Assembly: GCF_010550245.1 (NCBI RefSeq)
Contig: NZ_JAAGLU010000055.1
Span: 1-43,273 of the forward strand
Length of the DNA stretch: 43,273 nt
Direction: 5' to 3'
Origin: Streptomyces sp. SID12501
Lineage (GTDB): Bacteria > Actinomycetota > Actinomycetes > Streptomycetales > Streptomycetaceae
Part shown: positions 1 through 8,004 of the stretch, one piece after another
Layout of the letters: each line of letters begins with the position of its first letter
Numbering within the stretch: the stretch's first letter is position 1
Position numbers and translations under genes: made by a program
Notes under the pieces: model-generated
Database searches by the model: none
What the model was told of the DNA's origin: nothing
Seen by the model: the letters and a program-made list of their open reading frames with translations, nothing else

Positions 1-124
1 CGCCCGACCTGACGGCCCACAGACGGCCCACGGCCCCTTACGGGCACGCCAGTTGGAGGGAAACCGCTGGTAGAACGCCTGTTGGGCCGTGGGCCTGCTT
101 CTCCGAGCCCGAGAAGACGGCCGC

Positions 125-1342
125 CTACCTGGGTTCGCTCACGGGCGCGTAGTCGGCGGCGGTGTCGGTGGTCCGCGTGGGCTCGGTCGCGAGGGAGTAC
201 CCCTCGTCCGATCCCGCCGTGGCGTCGGCGGGGAGCTTCGGCGGTGTGTACCGCCGCAGGGGCTCCCCGTCCGGGTCCGGCCGTACGGCGCCCAGCACCG
301 GGTTGGCCGCGACCGGCGACACCTTCACCTTCGCGCCGGGACGCGGCGCCTGCACGACCATCCCGCCCCCGAGATAGAGGGCCACATGCGTCGCCCCGGG
401 GAAGTAGACGACCAGGTCACCGGGGCGCAGCTCGGCCAGCGGGATGTGCGGCAGCCGCGCCCACTGCTCCTGGCTGGTCCGGGGAATGGGCCGCCCCGCC
501 TCCTCCCAGGCCTGCGAGGTCAGCCCCGAGCAGTCGAACGACGCCGGCCCCTCGGCACCCCACTCGTACGGCTTCCCGAGCTGTGCCACGGCCTGCCGCA
601 GTGCCCGCTCACCCTCCTCGGACGGCTTCCGGTCGGTGCTGAGCGCGCCCGAGGTGATGAACTCCCGCTGCTTCCCGGTCACTTCGCCGCGCTCCAACTC
701 GGCCAGTTCGGCGAGCTGTTCGGTGCTCAGGGTGGCGAGCAGCTCCTCGACCTCCCGCAGCCGCGTCCGTACGGTGTCCCGGTCCCGCTTCTGCTGTTCG
801 GCGAGGGTGAGTTGCTCGTCCAGGGCGGCACGGGCCGCGCGCGCCAGACCGTCGGTGCGCCGCTCGCCGCCGACCAGTCGGCCCACCGTCTCGGCCCGCT
901 CCAGCGCCAACTGCCGGATCACATGGCCCTGTTCGAGGGCGTGCTGTGGATCGCGGGCCAGCAGCAGCTGTACGTACGGTGAGATGCCGGTGCTGCTCTG
1001 GTACTGCTGCCGGGCGAGCCGGCCGAGGGCGCCGCGTCGCTCGTGCAGGGAGAGGCGGGCGCGCACGAGCTGTCCGTCCAGCCGCCGTACCTCGGCCCGC
1101 TGCCGCTTCAGCCGCCCGGCGGTGGCGTCGTAGGTCCCGGTGGCCCGCTCGGCGTCCCGGTACAGCCGCTGAAGGTCTGTCAGGAGAGCGGCGACGGAGG
1201 GCTCCCCTTCCGCGGAGGGCTCGCTGGGGGACCGGGTCGCTGAGGGACCGGGGTCCGGTACGGCCAGTGCGGGGACGGGTGCGAGGAGTGTGCCGACCGC
1301 CATGGCCGCCGTACAGACCAGACGCAGAAGCCTTCCTGACAC
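125..1342 (-). CDS. Secreted NlpC/P60 peptidoglycan endopeptidase
   Basis: A 405-residue exported cell-wall hydrolase of the NlpC/P60 (C40 cysteine peptidase) family, expected to cut peptide stems of peptidoglycan outside the cell. Residues 1-27 form a signal peptide ending near ALA. Residues 50-225 are a helical, Glu/Arg-rich coiled coil like those in RipA-type proteins, which commonly hold such enzymes inactive. The catalytic domain starts near residue 243 and shows FDCSGLT (Cys271) and ATHVALYLG (His319); QAPRPG follows. The GTG start is chosen because GGAGGTGAT lies just upstream, an almost perfect Shine-Dalgarno, and because it gives a clean signal peptide. A 10-bp hairpin abuts this ribosome site. 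The C-terminal tail of about 50 residues after the domain is Thr/Pro/Asp-rich and unassigned. Family assignment is firm; its exact cleavage site is unknown. Confidence 0.92.
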   Translation of the reverse strand: MSGRLLRLVCTAAMAVGTLLAPVPALAVPDPGPSATRSPSEPSAEGEPSVAALLTDLQRLYRDAERATGTYDATAGRLKRQRAEVRRLDGQLVRARLSLHERRGALGRLARQQYQSSTGISPYVQLLLARDPQHALEQGHVIRQLALERAETVGRLVGGERRTDGLARAARAALDEQLTLAEQQKRDRDTVRTRLREVEELLATLSTEQLAELAELERGEVTGKQREFITSGALSTDRKPSEEGERALRQAVAQLGKPYEWGAEGPASFDCSGLTSQAWEEAGRPIPRTSQEQWARLPHIPLAELRPGDLVVYFPGATHVALYLGGGMVVQAPRPGAKVKVSPVAANPVLGAVRPDPDGEPLRRYTPPKLPADATAGSDEGYSLATEPTRTTDTAADYAPVSEPR

Positions 1343-1354
1343 GTCATCACCTCC

Positions 1355-1383
1355 GGTGCGGAGCAGCCCTTCCGCTCCGCACC
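1355..1383 (-). promoter_or_regulatory. Leader hairpin touching the ribosome site of the NlpC/P60 gene
   Basis: A perfect 10-bp inverted repeat (GGTGCGGAGC / GCTCCGCACC, 9-nt loop) ends one base before the GGAGGTGAT ribosome site of the hydrolase gene. In RNA it would form a stable stem directly beside the Shine-Dalgarno. Further upstream an ACCTC stretch could pair with GAGGT instead, so two alternative folds are possible. Some Streptomyces cell-wall hydrolase genes carry c-di-AMP riboswitches, but I do not recognise that consensus here. A regulatory role is inference. Confidence 0.45.
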
Positions 1384-1445
1384 GCGAGCTTGTGACGCGG
1401 GCGCGAGGTCCGCGCGCCGAGCGTGCGCGGTTCGGCCCAACCCCG

Positions 1446-1766
1446 TCACCCGTCGGTGTCGTCCGGCTTGCCCTGCGGCGTGGCGGCTGGTGGTGTGGCC
1501 GGTTTCGACCACGGCCAGCGGAGCCTGCCGTCGCCGGTCTTGTCGCCCTCGGGGTCGTACGTGTACTTCCAGCCCGGGTGGAGGCCCAGCTTTCCCGGCC
1601 GGCCCTTGGGGGCGCGGCGGTAGACCAGTACGGTCGGGGGGCCGCCGGCCGCGTCCGGTACCGGGACCTTGTACGTCTTCGGCGGGTGGCCGGTCGGCCC
1701 GAGCAGGATGGGCAGCACGCGGCCGTCCAGGGGGCCGCCCTCGAAGGCGGTGTCTTGGCTCTTCAC
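1446..1766 (-). CDS. Hypothetical small protein
   Basis: A 106-residue protein, GTG start, that I do not recognise. It has no signal peptide or membrane segment; residues 10-80 are Gly/Pro-rich with several aromatic residues (KTYKVPV, LVYRRAP, WKYTYDP), and the C terminus is Pro/Thr-rich and probably disordered. It begins only 4 nt after the stop of the TetR-type regulator, so the two are probably co-transcribed with the diiron oxygenase upstream. The coupling and normal GC bias make it a real gene, but no function can be given. Confidence 0.65.
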   Translation of the reverse strand: MKSQDTAFEGGPLDGRVLPILLGPTGHPPKTYKVPVPDAAGGPPTVLVYRRAPKGRPGKLGLHPGWKYTYDPEGDKTGDGRLRWPWSKPATPPAATPQGKPDDTDG

Positions 1767-1770
1767 GGGA

Positions 1771-2424
1771 TCAGTTTCCGGTATCCGGGCCCAGCGCGTC
1801 GCGTACGACCGCCGCGGTCTGCGGGTCGCGTCCTGCGGTCACGCCGAGCGACGCCGCGAACTGCTCCACCAGCCAGTCCCGCAGCTCGCCGACCGGCGGC
1901 ACCTTGCCCTCGTCCAGCCAGATCAGCGAGGCCGCCTCGACCGAGGTGATCCACATCCGTACGGTCATCCGCAGCCGGGGGCCGGGTTCCGCGACCCCGA
2001 GATGGCTGAGGATGTGCTCGGCGGCGGTACGGCGGACCCGGTCGACTATGGCCGTCGTACGGGACGTCTCGACGACGCTGCCGCCCTGGAGGAGGGCGCT
2101 GAAGCCGGCGTCGTGCTCGTCGACGAAGGCGAGATAGCGGTCCAGGGCGCGGGAGAGGCGCTGGGCGAGCGGGCCCTCGGGGGGTTCGTCGAAGCAGAGT
2201 TCCAGTTCCTCGGCGGCGGAGCGGAGCGCGCCCTCGTACAGCTGCTGCTTGCCGCCGGGGAAGTAGCGGTACACGAGGGGGCGGGAGACGCCGGCCGCCT
2301 CCGCCACGTCGTCGAGCGAGACGTCCTCCGGGGGGCGGTGCGCGAAGAGGGAGAGGGCGGCTTCGAGCAGTTGGTGTCTCCGTTCCTCGACGCCCAGTCG
2401 TCGGTATGCGGGAGTGGAGGTCAT
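1771..2424 (-). CDS. TetR-family transcriptional regulator
   Basis: A 217-residue repressor-type regulator. The N-terminal DNA-binding domain (about residues 10-62) shows the TetR signature: RRHQLLEAALSLFA, then the helix-turn-helix VSLDDVAEAAGVSRPLVYRYF and GGKQQLY. The C-terminal ligand/dimer domain carries no recognisable effector signature. The ATG at 2424 is preferred over an in-frame ATG ten codons upstream because the family usually begins a few residues before RR..LL.AAL. It lies 45 nt downstream of the diiron oxygenase on the same strand and probably controls that operon; the divergent promoter region with six 12-bp repeats is the obvious place for its operator. Ligand unknown. Confidence 0.88.
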   Translation of the reverse strand: MTSTPAYRRLGVEERRHQLLEAALSLFAHRPPEDVSLDDVAEAAGVSRPLVYRYFPGGKQQLYEGALRSAAEELELCFDEPPEGPLAQRLSRALDRYLAFVDEHDAGFSALLQGGSVVETSRTTAIVDRVRRTAAEHILSHLGVAEPGPRLRMTVRMWITSVEAASLIWLDEGKVPPVGELRDWLVEQFAASLGVTAGRDPQTAAVVRDALGPDTGN

Positions 2425-2469
2425 GGGGGCAGCGTAATCGGGTGCCGCAGGCACGCATGCCCGCAGCGG

Positions 2470-3414
2470 TTACGCGGGGCTGGTGGGTGCCAGCAACCCG
2501 GACGCGACCCACAGTCGCCGCCCCACTCCCCGCAACACCCCGATGTCGTCCAGGAAGTCGGTGAGCCGCCGTGCCCCCGTCTGCATCACCTCCCGCCGGT
2601 GCCCGCTCGCCCGGACCTGCGCCATCGCCTCCGCCTTGTCCAGGCCGACGTTCGCGTAGACGTCCGGATTGACGAAGGCGACCGAGAAGATCCGGGCGAA
2701 CTCGCCGGATGTGACGCGGGTGTACTCCTGGGACCACCTGGGGGCCGTCACCATCTGGCGGCGGAGTTCCTCACGGGCGTAGCGGACGTGGCGGGCCTCC
2801 TCGACCACATGGATCCTCGTCACGCCCCTGATCAGTGGCTGGACGCGCTCGTCCGGGAACGTCAGGCGCTGCATCCAGTCGAGGACCTCCTCGCCGAGCA
2901 GGGTCGCAGTGAAGGAACCGGGGGTGGTGGACACCGTCTTGAAGAAGCGGCCCAGGTTCTGGTGCGTCCGGCTGACCGGGTAGTACGGGGTGCCGCCGCG
3001 GCTGATCAGCCGGGCGAACATCTTCGAGTGACGGCACTCGTCCTCGATCTCCGTCAGGGCGTAACGGACGTGCGCGCTCGTCGCCGCCTTGTCGTAGATG
3101 TGCCGTACGAGGAGCTGCATCAGGATGATCTCGAACCAGATGCCGAGCGAGGCGAGCGCCGCCGCCTCGTGCCGGGAGAGCAGGATGCGCTGCTCCTCGC
3201 TCATCCGCTTCCACAGCGGAGTGCCGTAGAGGGAGACCAGCTCGGGCGGCCAGAACCACTTGCCGTCCTCGAAGGGGGCGTCCCAGTCCAGTTCCTTGTC
3301 CGGGTCGAAGGAGTGCTTGGCGGACGCGTCGAGCAGCCGTTCGGCGACCTGCTCCCGGTCCTTGAGCACGCCGAGCGCGTCGCGGAGTATCTCGGCTTCC
3401 GTCACTGTCGTCAC
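2470..3414 (-). CDS. AurF-like diiron oxygenase
   Basis: A 314-residue helical protein matching the diiron oxygenase family that includes AurF-type N-oxygenases. Metal ligands are visible as EDECRH (Glu126, His129) and VVEEARHV (Glu206, His209), with further candidate carboxylates Glu95 (IWFEI) and Glu175/176 (LGEEVLD). Known members oxidise aryl amines or other substrates using O2; the substrate here is not evident. The start is GTG (residues MTTVTEAE), and a promoter-like TTGACC...CTCATA lies so close to it that the message may be leaderless. It heads an operon with a TetR regulator and a small hypothetical gene; there are no other biosynthetic genes beside it, so it may serve detoxification or lipid modification rather than a pathway. 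Confidence 0.85.
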   Translation of the reverse strand: MTTVTEAEILRDALGVLKDREQVAERLLDASAKHSFDPDKELDWDAPFEDGKWFWPPELVSLYGTPLWKRMSEEQRILLSRHEAAALASLGIWFEIILMQLLVRHIYDKAATSAHVRYALTEIEDECRHSKMFARLISRGGTPYYPVSRTHQNLGRFFKTVSTTPGSFTATLLGEEVLDWMQRLTFPDERVQPLIRGVTRIHVVEEARHVRYAREELRRQMVTAPRWSQEYTRVTSGEFARIFSVAFVNPDVYANVGLDKAEAMAQVRASGHRREVMQTGARRLTDFLDDIGVLRGVGRRLWVASGLLAPTSPA

Positions 3415-3474
3415 CCTCTTATGAGACCGCTTGTCAGCAACTCGGTCAATCCCCTGGGGGCTACTTACGCGTCG

Positions 3475-3546
3475 AGCTGTGCGCAGAACTGTGCGCAGAA
3501 CTGTGCGTAGAGCTATGCGTAGATCTGTGTGCGGAACTGCGCGCAG
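3475..3546. repeat. Six 12-bp tandem repeats in a divergent promoter region
   Basis: Six head-to-tail 12-bp units with consensus AACTGTGCGCAG: units begin at 3475, 3487, 3499, 3511, 3523 and 3535, the second being an exact consensus and the others differing at one to four positions. Each unit contains CTGTGCGCAG, a near-palindrome. They lie between the start of the diiron oxygenase (minus) and the start of a membrane protein gene (plus), flanked by TTACGC motifs. They look like an array of regulator sites or a slippage-derived minisatellite; either reading is inference. Confidence 0.8.
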
Positions 3547-3593
3547 CCTTACGCACGGCTTACGCGGTCACCCGAGTGGAGTAGCGTGCTGGC

Positions 3594-4451
3594 GTGTCCA
3601 CGACTCCGCCGCCCCGGCCGCCCGACGACCCCTTCGGCCCGCCCCCTTCGGGGCCCTACGGGCAGCAGCCGCCTCCGCCGCCGTACCAGGGCCCACAGCA
3701 GCCGGGCCCGTACGGCCAGCAGCAGCCGCCCCCGTTCCCCTACGGGCAGCAGCAGCCCTACGGTGCGCCCGGCCCCGCCGCCTGGGGCGCCCCGATGGCG
3801 CCGCCGCCCAAGAAGAGCCGGCTCGGGCTGATCCTCGGCATCATCGGCGGTGTCGTCGTGCTGGCGGTGGTGGGCGTGGCCGGCCTCTACTGGATCGGCG
3901 TGAAGTCCGACACCGGTTTTCCCGACGCCGAGTACAAGCTGACGCTGCCGCAGAAGGTCCTCGACGAGAAGTACGAGCTCGCCGGTGACCTCTCCGGCTC
4001 CGAGGGCAAGGCCATCGAGGACGAGGCCGACGGCGCCTGGGACGCCCGGGACACCAAGGCCGTGGTCGGTCAGTACAGCCTCGGCGGCGACCAGGCCAAG
4101 GGCACGCTGGTGATCTCCGGCATGTACGGACGGTTCAAGAACACCGGCCTGGCCCGCGACAACATGATGAAGGGCGCGGCAGGCGGCAGCGGAGCCAAGG
4201 TCGCCGTCAAGCCCAAGGACTTCAAGCCGGCCGGCTCCGACGTCACCGTCACCTGCGAGGTGCTCGTCCAGACCCAGGGCGGTACGGAGCTCACCATCCC
4301 CATCTGCGGCTGGGTGGACGGCAACACCGGTGCCTCCATCGCCGAGATCACCGCCGACACGGTCACGAAGAAGCCCGCCCAGGTGGACCTGGCGGCGGCT
4401 GCCGAGACCGCCGTCAAGATCCGCGACGAGATCAGGAAACCGATCGGCTGA
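3594..4451 (+). CDS. Proline-rich single-pass membrane protein
   Basis: A 285-residue protein with GTG start. Residues 1-72 are a cytoplasmic Pro/Gln/Gly/Tyr-rich tail with repeated PYGQQ-type units; residues 77-100 (LGLILGIIGGVVVLAVVGVAG) form a transmembrane helix; the remainder is an extracellular domain of about 180 residues with two cysteines (TCEVLV, PICGWV) that could form a disulfide. This layout is common among Streptomyces envelope proteins; no enzyme motif is visible. It is transcribed away from the diiron oxygenase operon, and its 3' end overlaps the convergent DUF3291 gene by 20 bp. Function unknown. Confidence 0.8.
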   Translation: MSTTPPPRPPDDPFGPPPSGPYGQQPPPPPYQGPQQPGPYGQQQPPPFPYGQQQPYGAPGPAAWGAPMAPPPKKSRLGLILGIIGGVVVLAVVGVAGLYWIGVKSDTGFPDAEYKLTLPQKVLDEKYELAGDLSGSEGKAIEDEADGAWDARDTKAVVGQYSLGGDQAKGTLVISGMYGRFKNTGLARDNMMKGAAGGSGAKVAVKPKDFKPAGSDVTVTCEVLVQTQGGTELTIPICGWVDGNTGASIAEITADTVTKKPAQVDLAAAAETAVKIRDEIRKPIG

Positions 4452-4977
4452 GCGACTCCGGCACCGGGTCCGGGTCCGGTACGAGGTCCGACACCGGGTC
4501 CGCCAGCGGGCTCGACGGGCCTGGCGGGAATGACGTACGCAGGGTGAACGCGTACTCCGTCGGTCCGTGCGCACGCAGATGGAGGAGTCGGGTCTCCGCC
4601 TCCTCCACCGTCGGCCGGTGTCCCGCCGGCACCCACCACAGGGTCGTGACCGCCTCTGCAAGCCGCTCGAAGAACTCCCGGCGGCGCGCCAGCAACTCCC
4701 GGTGCCGGCCCTGGTACATGAACGCCGTGAGGGCGTCCATGTCCCGCCACACCGACATGTTCACCAGGATCCACTCGTCGTCGAACATGCGCGTGTCGGT
4801 CGCGTCGCCCGTCTCGCCCTGCAGCCTCCAGACGAATCCGTCCGAGGCGTCGGCTACGGCGTTCACGGGGTCGAGGCCGTCGGCGAACGGCTTCAACTGA
4901 GCTGAATCCAGAGGGGCCTTGAGGCGGCCGATGTTGACCTGGGCGAGTTCGTACGTGGCGTCGGATGATGGCGTCAT
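4432..4977 (-). CDS. DUF3291 domain protein
   Basis: A 181-residue cytosolic protein of the DUF3291 family, related in fold to antibiotic-biosynthesis-type monooxygenases. Characteristic pieces are YELAQVNIGRLKAPLDS near the start, SDGFVWRLQG, MSVWRDMDALTAFMYQGRHRELLARR and LWWVPAGHRPTVEEAETRL. The enclosing open frame is far longer (to 6120), but that part is antisense to the penicillin-binding protein; the ATG at 4977 is the family start. Residues 155-181 are a Pro/Asp/Ser-rich tail, and the last codons overlap the end of the convergent membrane protein gene. Biochemical role unknown. Confidence 0.85.
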   Translation of the reverse strand: MTPSSDATYELAQVNIGRLKAPLDSAQLKPFADGLDPVNAVADASDGFVWRLQGETGDATDTRMFDDEWILVNMSVWRDMDALTAFMYQGRHRELLARRREFFERLAEAVTTLWWVPAGHRPTVEEAETRLLHLRAHGPTEYAFTLRTSFPPGPSSPLADPVSDLVPDPDPVPESLSRSVS

Positions 4978-5021
4978 GGCCGCACGGTAGGTCGGAGGTC
5001 CGGTCCGCGCACCCCCTTTTC

Positions 5022-6518
5022 TCACCTGCCGAGCACCGCCTCCATCACCGCCCGCGCGATCGGCGCCGCCGTCCCGCCCCCGCTGATGTCCGTACGGTCG
5101 GCGGAGGCGTCCTCGACCACCACCGCGACGGCCACCGTCGGCTCGACGTCCCGTTCGCCCTGCGCCCAGGAGATGAACCAGGCGTACGGCGTACCGGAGT
5201 TGCCGATGCCGTGCTGGGCGGTGCCGGTCTTGCCGCCGACCGTGGCGCCGGGGATCGCCGCGTTCGTGCCGGTGCCCCGCTCCACGACGTCCCGCATCAG
5301 CTCGCGCATCCGTACGGCGGTCGACGGACTCATCGCCCGGAGCCGGCTCCGTACACCCGAGGCCGCGACTGTCGTGCCGTGCGCGGTGGTTGTCCGCTCC
5401 ACCAGATAGGGGGAGGGCACCTGGCCGCCGCCTGCGACCGCCGCCGCGACCATCGCCATCTGCAACGGCGTGGCCCGGGTGTTGTACTGGCCGATCGCGG
5501 ACAGCGCCAGCTGTGCCTTGTCGACGTGGCGGTCGAAGGTGCTCCGCGCGACCGAGAAGGGGATGCGCAGCCCCGCGTCGTTGAAGCCGAACCCGTCCGC
5601 CGTGGTCGCCAGGTCGGCGACGCCCACGTCCACACCCAGCTTGGCGAAGACCGTGTTGCACGACCAGGTGAACGCGGCCCGCAACGAGACGTCCGCACAT
5701 CCGTCGCCCTCGTTCGTCAGCACCGTGGACGTACCCGGCAAGCGGTACGGGTCGGGGGAGCGGGTCGGCTCGTCCAGATCGGTGACGACCCCCGCGTCGA
5801 GGGCCGCCGCCGCCGTGACCACCTTGAACGTCGAACCCGGCGGATACGTCTGCCGCACCGCCCGGTTGAGCATCGGCTTGTCCGGATCGCCGTTCAGCCG
5901 CCGCCAACTCCGTTCCACGGCAAGCCCGTTGCCGGACAGTGCCGCCGGGTCGTACGACGGCGCGGAGACCAGCGCGAGGACGCGCCCGGTCGACGGCTCC
6001 ACGGCCGCCACCGCACCCTTGCGCCCGCCGAGCCCCTCGTAGGCGGCCTGCTGGGCGGCCGGGTCGATGGTGGTCACCACGTCGCCGCCCGGGTTCTGCG
6101 CGCGCGTCACGTCGTTCCACAGGGGGAACGGGGAGAGAAGCGGATCGCTGCCCGAGAGGATGCCGTCCTCCGCGTGCTCCAGGAACGTCGTGCCGTACAC
6201 CTGGGAGGCGAAGCCGGTGACCGGGGCGTACAACGGGCCGTTCTTGTACGTCCGTTCGTACCGGAGCTGCTCCCCGGTGTCCGTGGACCCGGTGACCGGC
6301 CGTCGGCCGACCAGGATGGCACCGCGCGGCTGGCCGTAACGGGCGATCACCTGGCGGCGGTTGGCCGAGTTGTCGTCGTAGCGCTGGGCCTGGACGACCT
6401 GGACGCGGGTGAAGTTGACGAGGAGGGCGAGGAGCAACAGGGCGCAGAAGAGGGCGGCGTGCTTGATGCAGCGCGTCATCTGCCTTGGTTTTCTTGCCCG
6501 TTCGGGTTGTCTCGTCAT
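5022..6518 (-). CDS. Penicillin-binding protein 2 (transpeptidase)
   Basis: A 498-residue class B penicillin-binding protein, the transpeptidase partner of the SEDS protein encoded just upstream. Residues 18-36 are a single membrane anchor; residues 40-150 are the pedestal domain (NRRQVIARYGQPRGAIL). The catalytic domain has all three serine-transpeptidase motifs: STFK (Ser229, Lys232), SCN (286-288) and KTGTAQ (430-434). It crosslinks peptidoglycan during elongation, sporulation or division. Its ATG overlaps the stop of the FtsW/RodA gene (ATGA), so translation is coupled. The usual pknA/pknB/pstP/FHA neighbours of the main actinobacterial pbpA locus are absent, so this is probably a second, paralogous SEDS-PBP pair. 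Confidence 0.93.
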   Translation of the reverse strand: MTRQPERARKPRQMTRCIKHAALFCALLLLALLVNFTRVQVVQAQRYDDNSANRRQVIARYGQPRGAILVGRRPVTGSTDTGEQLRYERTYKNGPLYAPVTGFASQVYGTTFLEHAEDGILSGSDPLLSPFPLWNDVTRAQNPGGDVVTTIDPAAQQAAYEGLGGRKGAVAAVEPSTGRVLALVSAPSYDPAALSGNGLAVERSWRRLNGDPDKPMLNRAVRQTYPPGSTFKVVTAAAALDAGVVTDLDEPTRSPDPYRLPGTSTVLTNEGDGCADVSLRAAFTWSCNTVFAKLGVDVGVADLATTADGFGFNDAGLRIPFSVARSTFDRHVDKAQLALSAIGQYNTRATPLQMAMVAAAVAGGGQVPSPYLVERTTTAHGTTVAASGVRSRLRAMSPSTAVRMRELMRDVVERGTGTNAAIPGATVGGKTGTAQHGIGNSGTPYAWFISWAQGERDVEPTVAVAVVVEDASADRTDISGGGTAAPIARAVMEAVLGR

Positions 6519-7936
6519 GGTGTGGGCCGCCCGTCGTTGTTCTCTGTGTGCTGTCGCCGGGCCGAGTCGCTGATCCGGATCAGCAGCGCCACGATGATCC
6601 AGTTGGTGACGACGGACGAGCCCCCCTGCGCCAGGAACGGCATCGCCATACCGGTGAGCGGGATCAGGCCCGACACCCCGCCCGCGATCACGAACACCTG
6701 GAGCGCCACGATCGAGGCGAGGCCGACGGCGAGCAGCCGGCCGAAGGGGTCGCGCAGTGAGAGGCCCGCCCGGTAGCCGCGCTCCACGAGGAGGGCGTAG
6801 AGGATGACGATCGCGGAGAGACCGGCCAGCCCGAGTTCCTCGCCCGCCGTCGCCAGGATGAAGTCCGACTTGGCGGCGAAGCCGATCAGGATCGAGTGGC
6901 CGAGCCCCAGACCGGTGCCGAGCATGCCGCCCGCCGCGAACGCGAACAGCGACTGGGACAACTGGTTGGGACCCTGGCCGGCCTCGATCGTCGCGAACGG
7001 GTGCAGCCAGTCCTCGACGCGGCTGTGGACGTGCGGTTCGAGGGTGCCGACGGCGAAGGCGCCCAGCGCGGCCAGCAGCAGACCGACCGCGATCCAGCCG
7101 GTGCGGCCCGTGGCCACGTACAGGAGAACCACGAAGAGGCCGAAGAAGAGGAGCGAGGTGCCGAGATCGCGCTCCAGGACCAGTACGCCGACGCTGAGCA
7201 GCCAGATCGCGACGATCGGGCCGAGGACCCGCCCGGTGGGGAGCTGGAGCCGGCGCAGCCGCCAGATCTGGCGGCCGGTGTACGCGAGCGCGCCCCGGTT
7301 CGCGGCCAGGTACGCGGCGAAGAACACCGCCAGCAGCACCTTCGCGAACTCGCCCGGCTGGAAGGAGAATCCGGCGACCCGGACCCAGATACGGGCCCCG
7401 TTCACCGCCGGGAAGAAGATCGGGAGGATCAGCAGGACGAGGGCGGCGGCCACACAGACGTACGCGTACCGCTGGAGGACCCGGTGGTCGCGCAGCAGGA
7501 CGACGACCACGATGAACAGCGCCACGCCCACCGTGGACCAGACGAGTTGGGCGGGGGCCGCCCGGTGCCCCGGCGTCTCCAGGTCGAGCCGGTAGATGAG
7601 GACCAGGCCGAGGCCGTTGAGCAGCACGGCGATGGGCAGCAGGAGCGGGTCGGCGCAGGGGGCGCGCCTGCGCACCGCGAGATGGGCGAGAAGCGCGAGC
7701 ACGCCGAGCCCGGCGCCGTAACCGGCGGCGCCGGGCGGGACCGTGCCGTTCTTCGCGAGGCCCACATCGCAGTAGCCGTACACAGAGAGGAGGACGGCTA
7801 CGACGATGAGGGCCAGCTCGATGCCACGGCGCCGGGGGACGCGCGGGGCGGGAGCGGAGGGATCCGCGGGCTCCGAGAGCCAGGGCTTCGGGGATTCCCC
7901 GTACTCCGCCGCCACGGTGGTTCCGGGCTTCGTCAT
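6515..7936 (-). CDS. FtsW/RodA-family SEDS glycan polymerase
   Basis: A 473-residue polytopic membrane protein of the SEDS family, which polymerises lipid II into glycan strands together with a class B PBP. Family segments include VNGARIWVRVAGFSFQPGEFAK, VLVLERDLGTSLLFFG, AKSDFILATAGEELGL and GLIPLTGMAMPFLAQGGSS; the conserved acidic residue lies in LERDLG. About twelve hydrophobic helices follow a 35-residue hydrophilic N terminus. It is the first gene of a two-gene operon, overlapping the PBP2 gene by 4 nt. Whether it works in elongation, division or sporulation cannot be told from sequence alone. Confidence 0.93.
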   Translation of the reverse strand: MTKPGTTVAAEYGESPKPWLSEPADPSAPAPRVPRRRGIELALIVVAVLLSVYGYCDVGLAKNGTVPPGAAGYGAGLGVLALLAHLAVRRRAPCADPLLLPIAVLLNGLGLVLIYRLDLETPGHRAAPAQLVWSTVGVALFIVVVVLLRDHRVLQRYAYVCVAAALVLLILPIFFPAVNGARIWVRVAGFSFQPGEFAKVLLAVFFAAYLAANRGALAYTGRQIWRLRRLQLPTGRVLGPIVAIWLLSVGVLVLERDLGTSLLFFGLFVVLLYVATGRTGWIAVGLLLAALGAFAVGTLEPHVHSRVEDWLHPFATIEAGQGPNQLSQSLFAFAAGGMLGTGLGLGHSILIGFAAKSDFILATAGEELGLAGLSAIVILYALLVERGYRAGLSLRDPFGRLLAVGLASIVALQVFVIAGGVSGLIPLTGMAMPFLAQGGSSVVTNWIIVALLIRISDSARRQHTENNDGRPTP

Positions 7937-8004
7937 GCCCGGAATCTACCCAAAATGAATGGAATGTTGCGTGACGCTGTGCCGGGTAAAGGGCACGACC
8001 AGGG

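Noticed and set aside
1343..1440. A ydaO (c-di-AMP) riboswitch before the NlpC/P60 gene
   Set aside because: A strong hairpin is present but I could not see the conserved ydaO core motifs.
3475..3546. A CRISPR array
   Set aside because: Units are 12 bp, adjacent and without spacers; no cas genes are present.
4978..6120. A 562-residue protein on the minus strand
   Set aside because: Only the 4432-4977 part carries DUF3291 motifs; the rest is another frame of the PBP2 gene.
5022..7936. The main actinobacterial division/kinase operon (fhaA-pstP-ftsW-pbpA-pknB)
   Set aside because: Only the SEDS and PBP genes are here; FHA, phosphatase and PASTA kinase genes are absent nearby.
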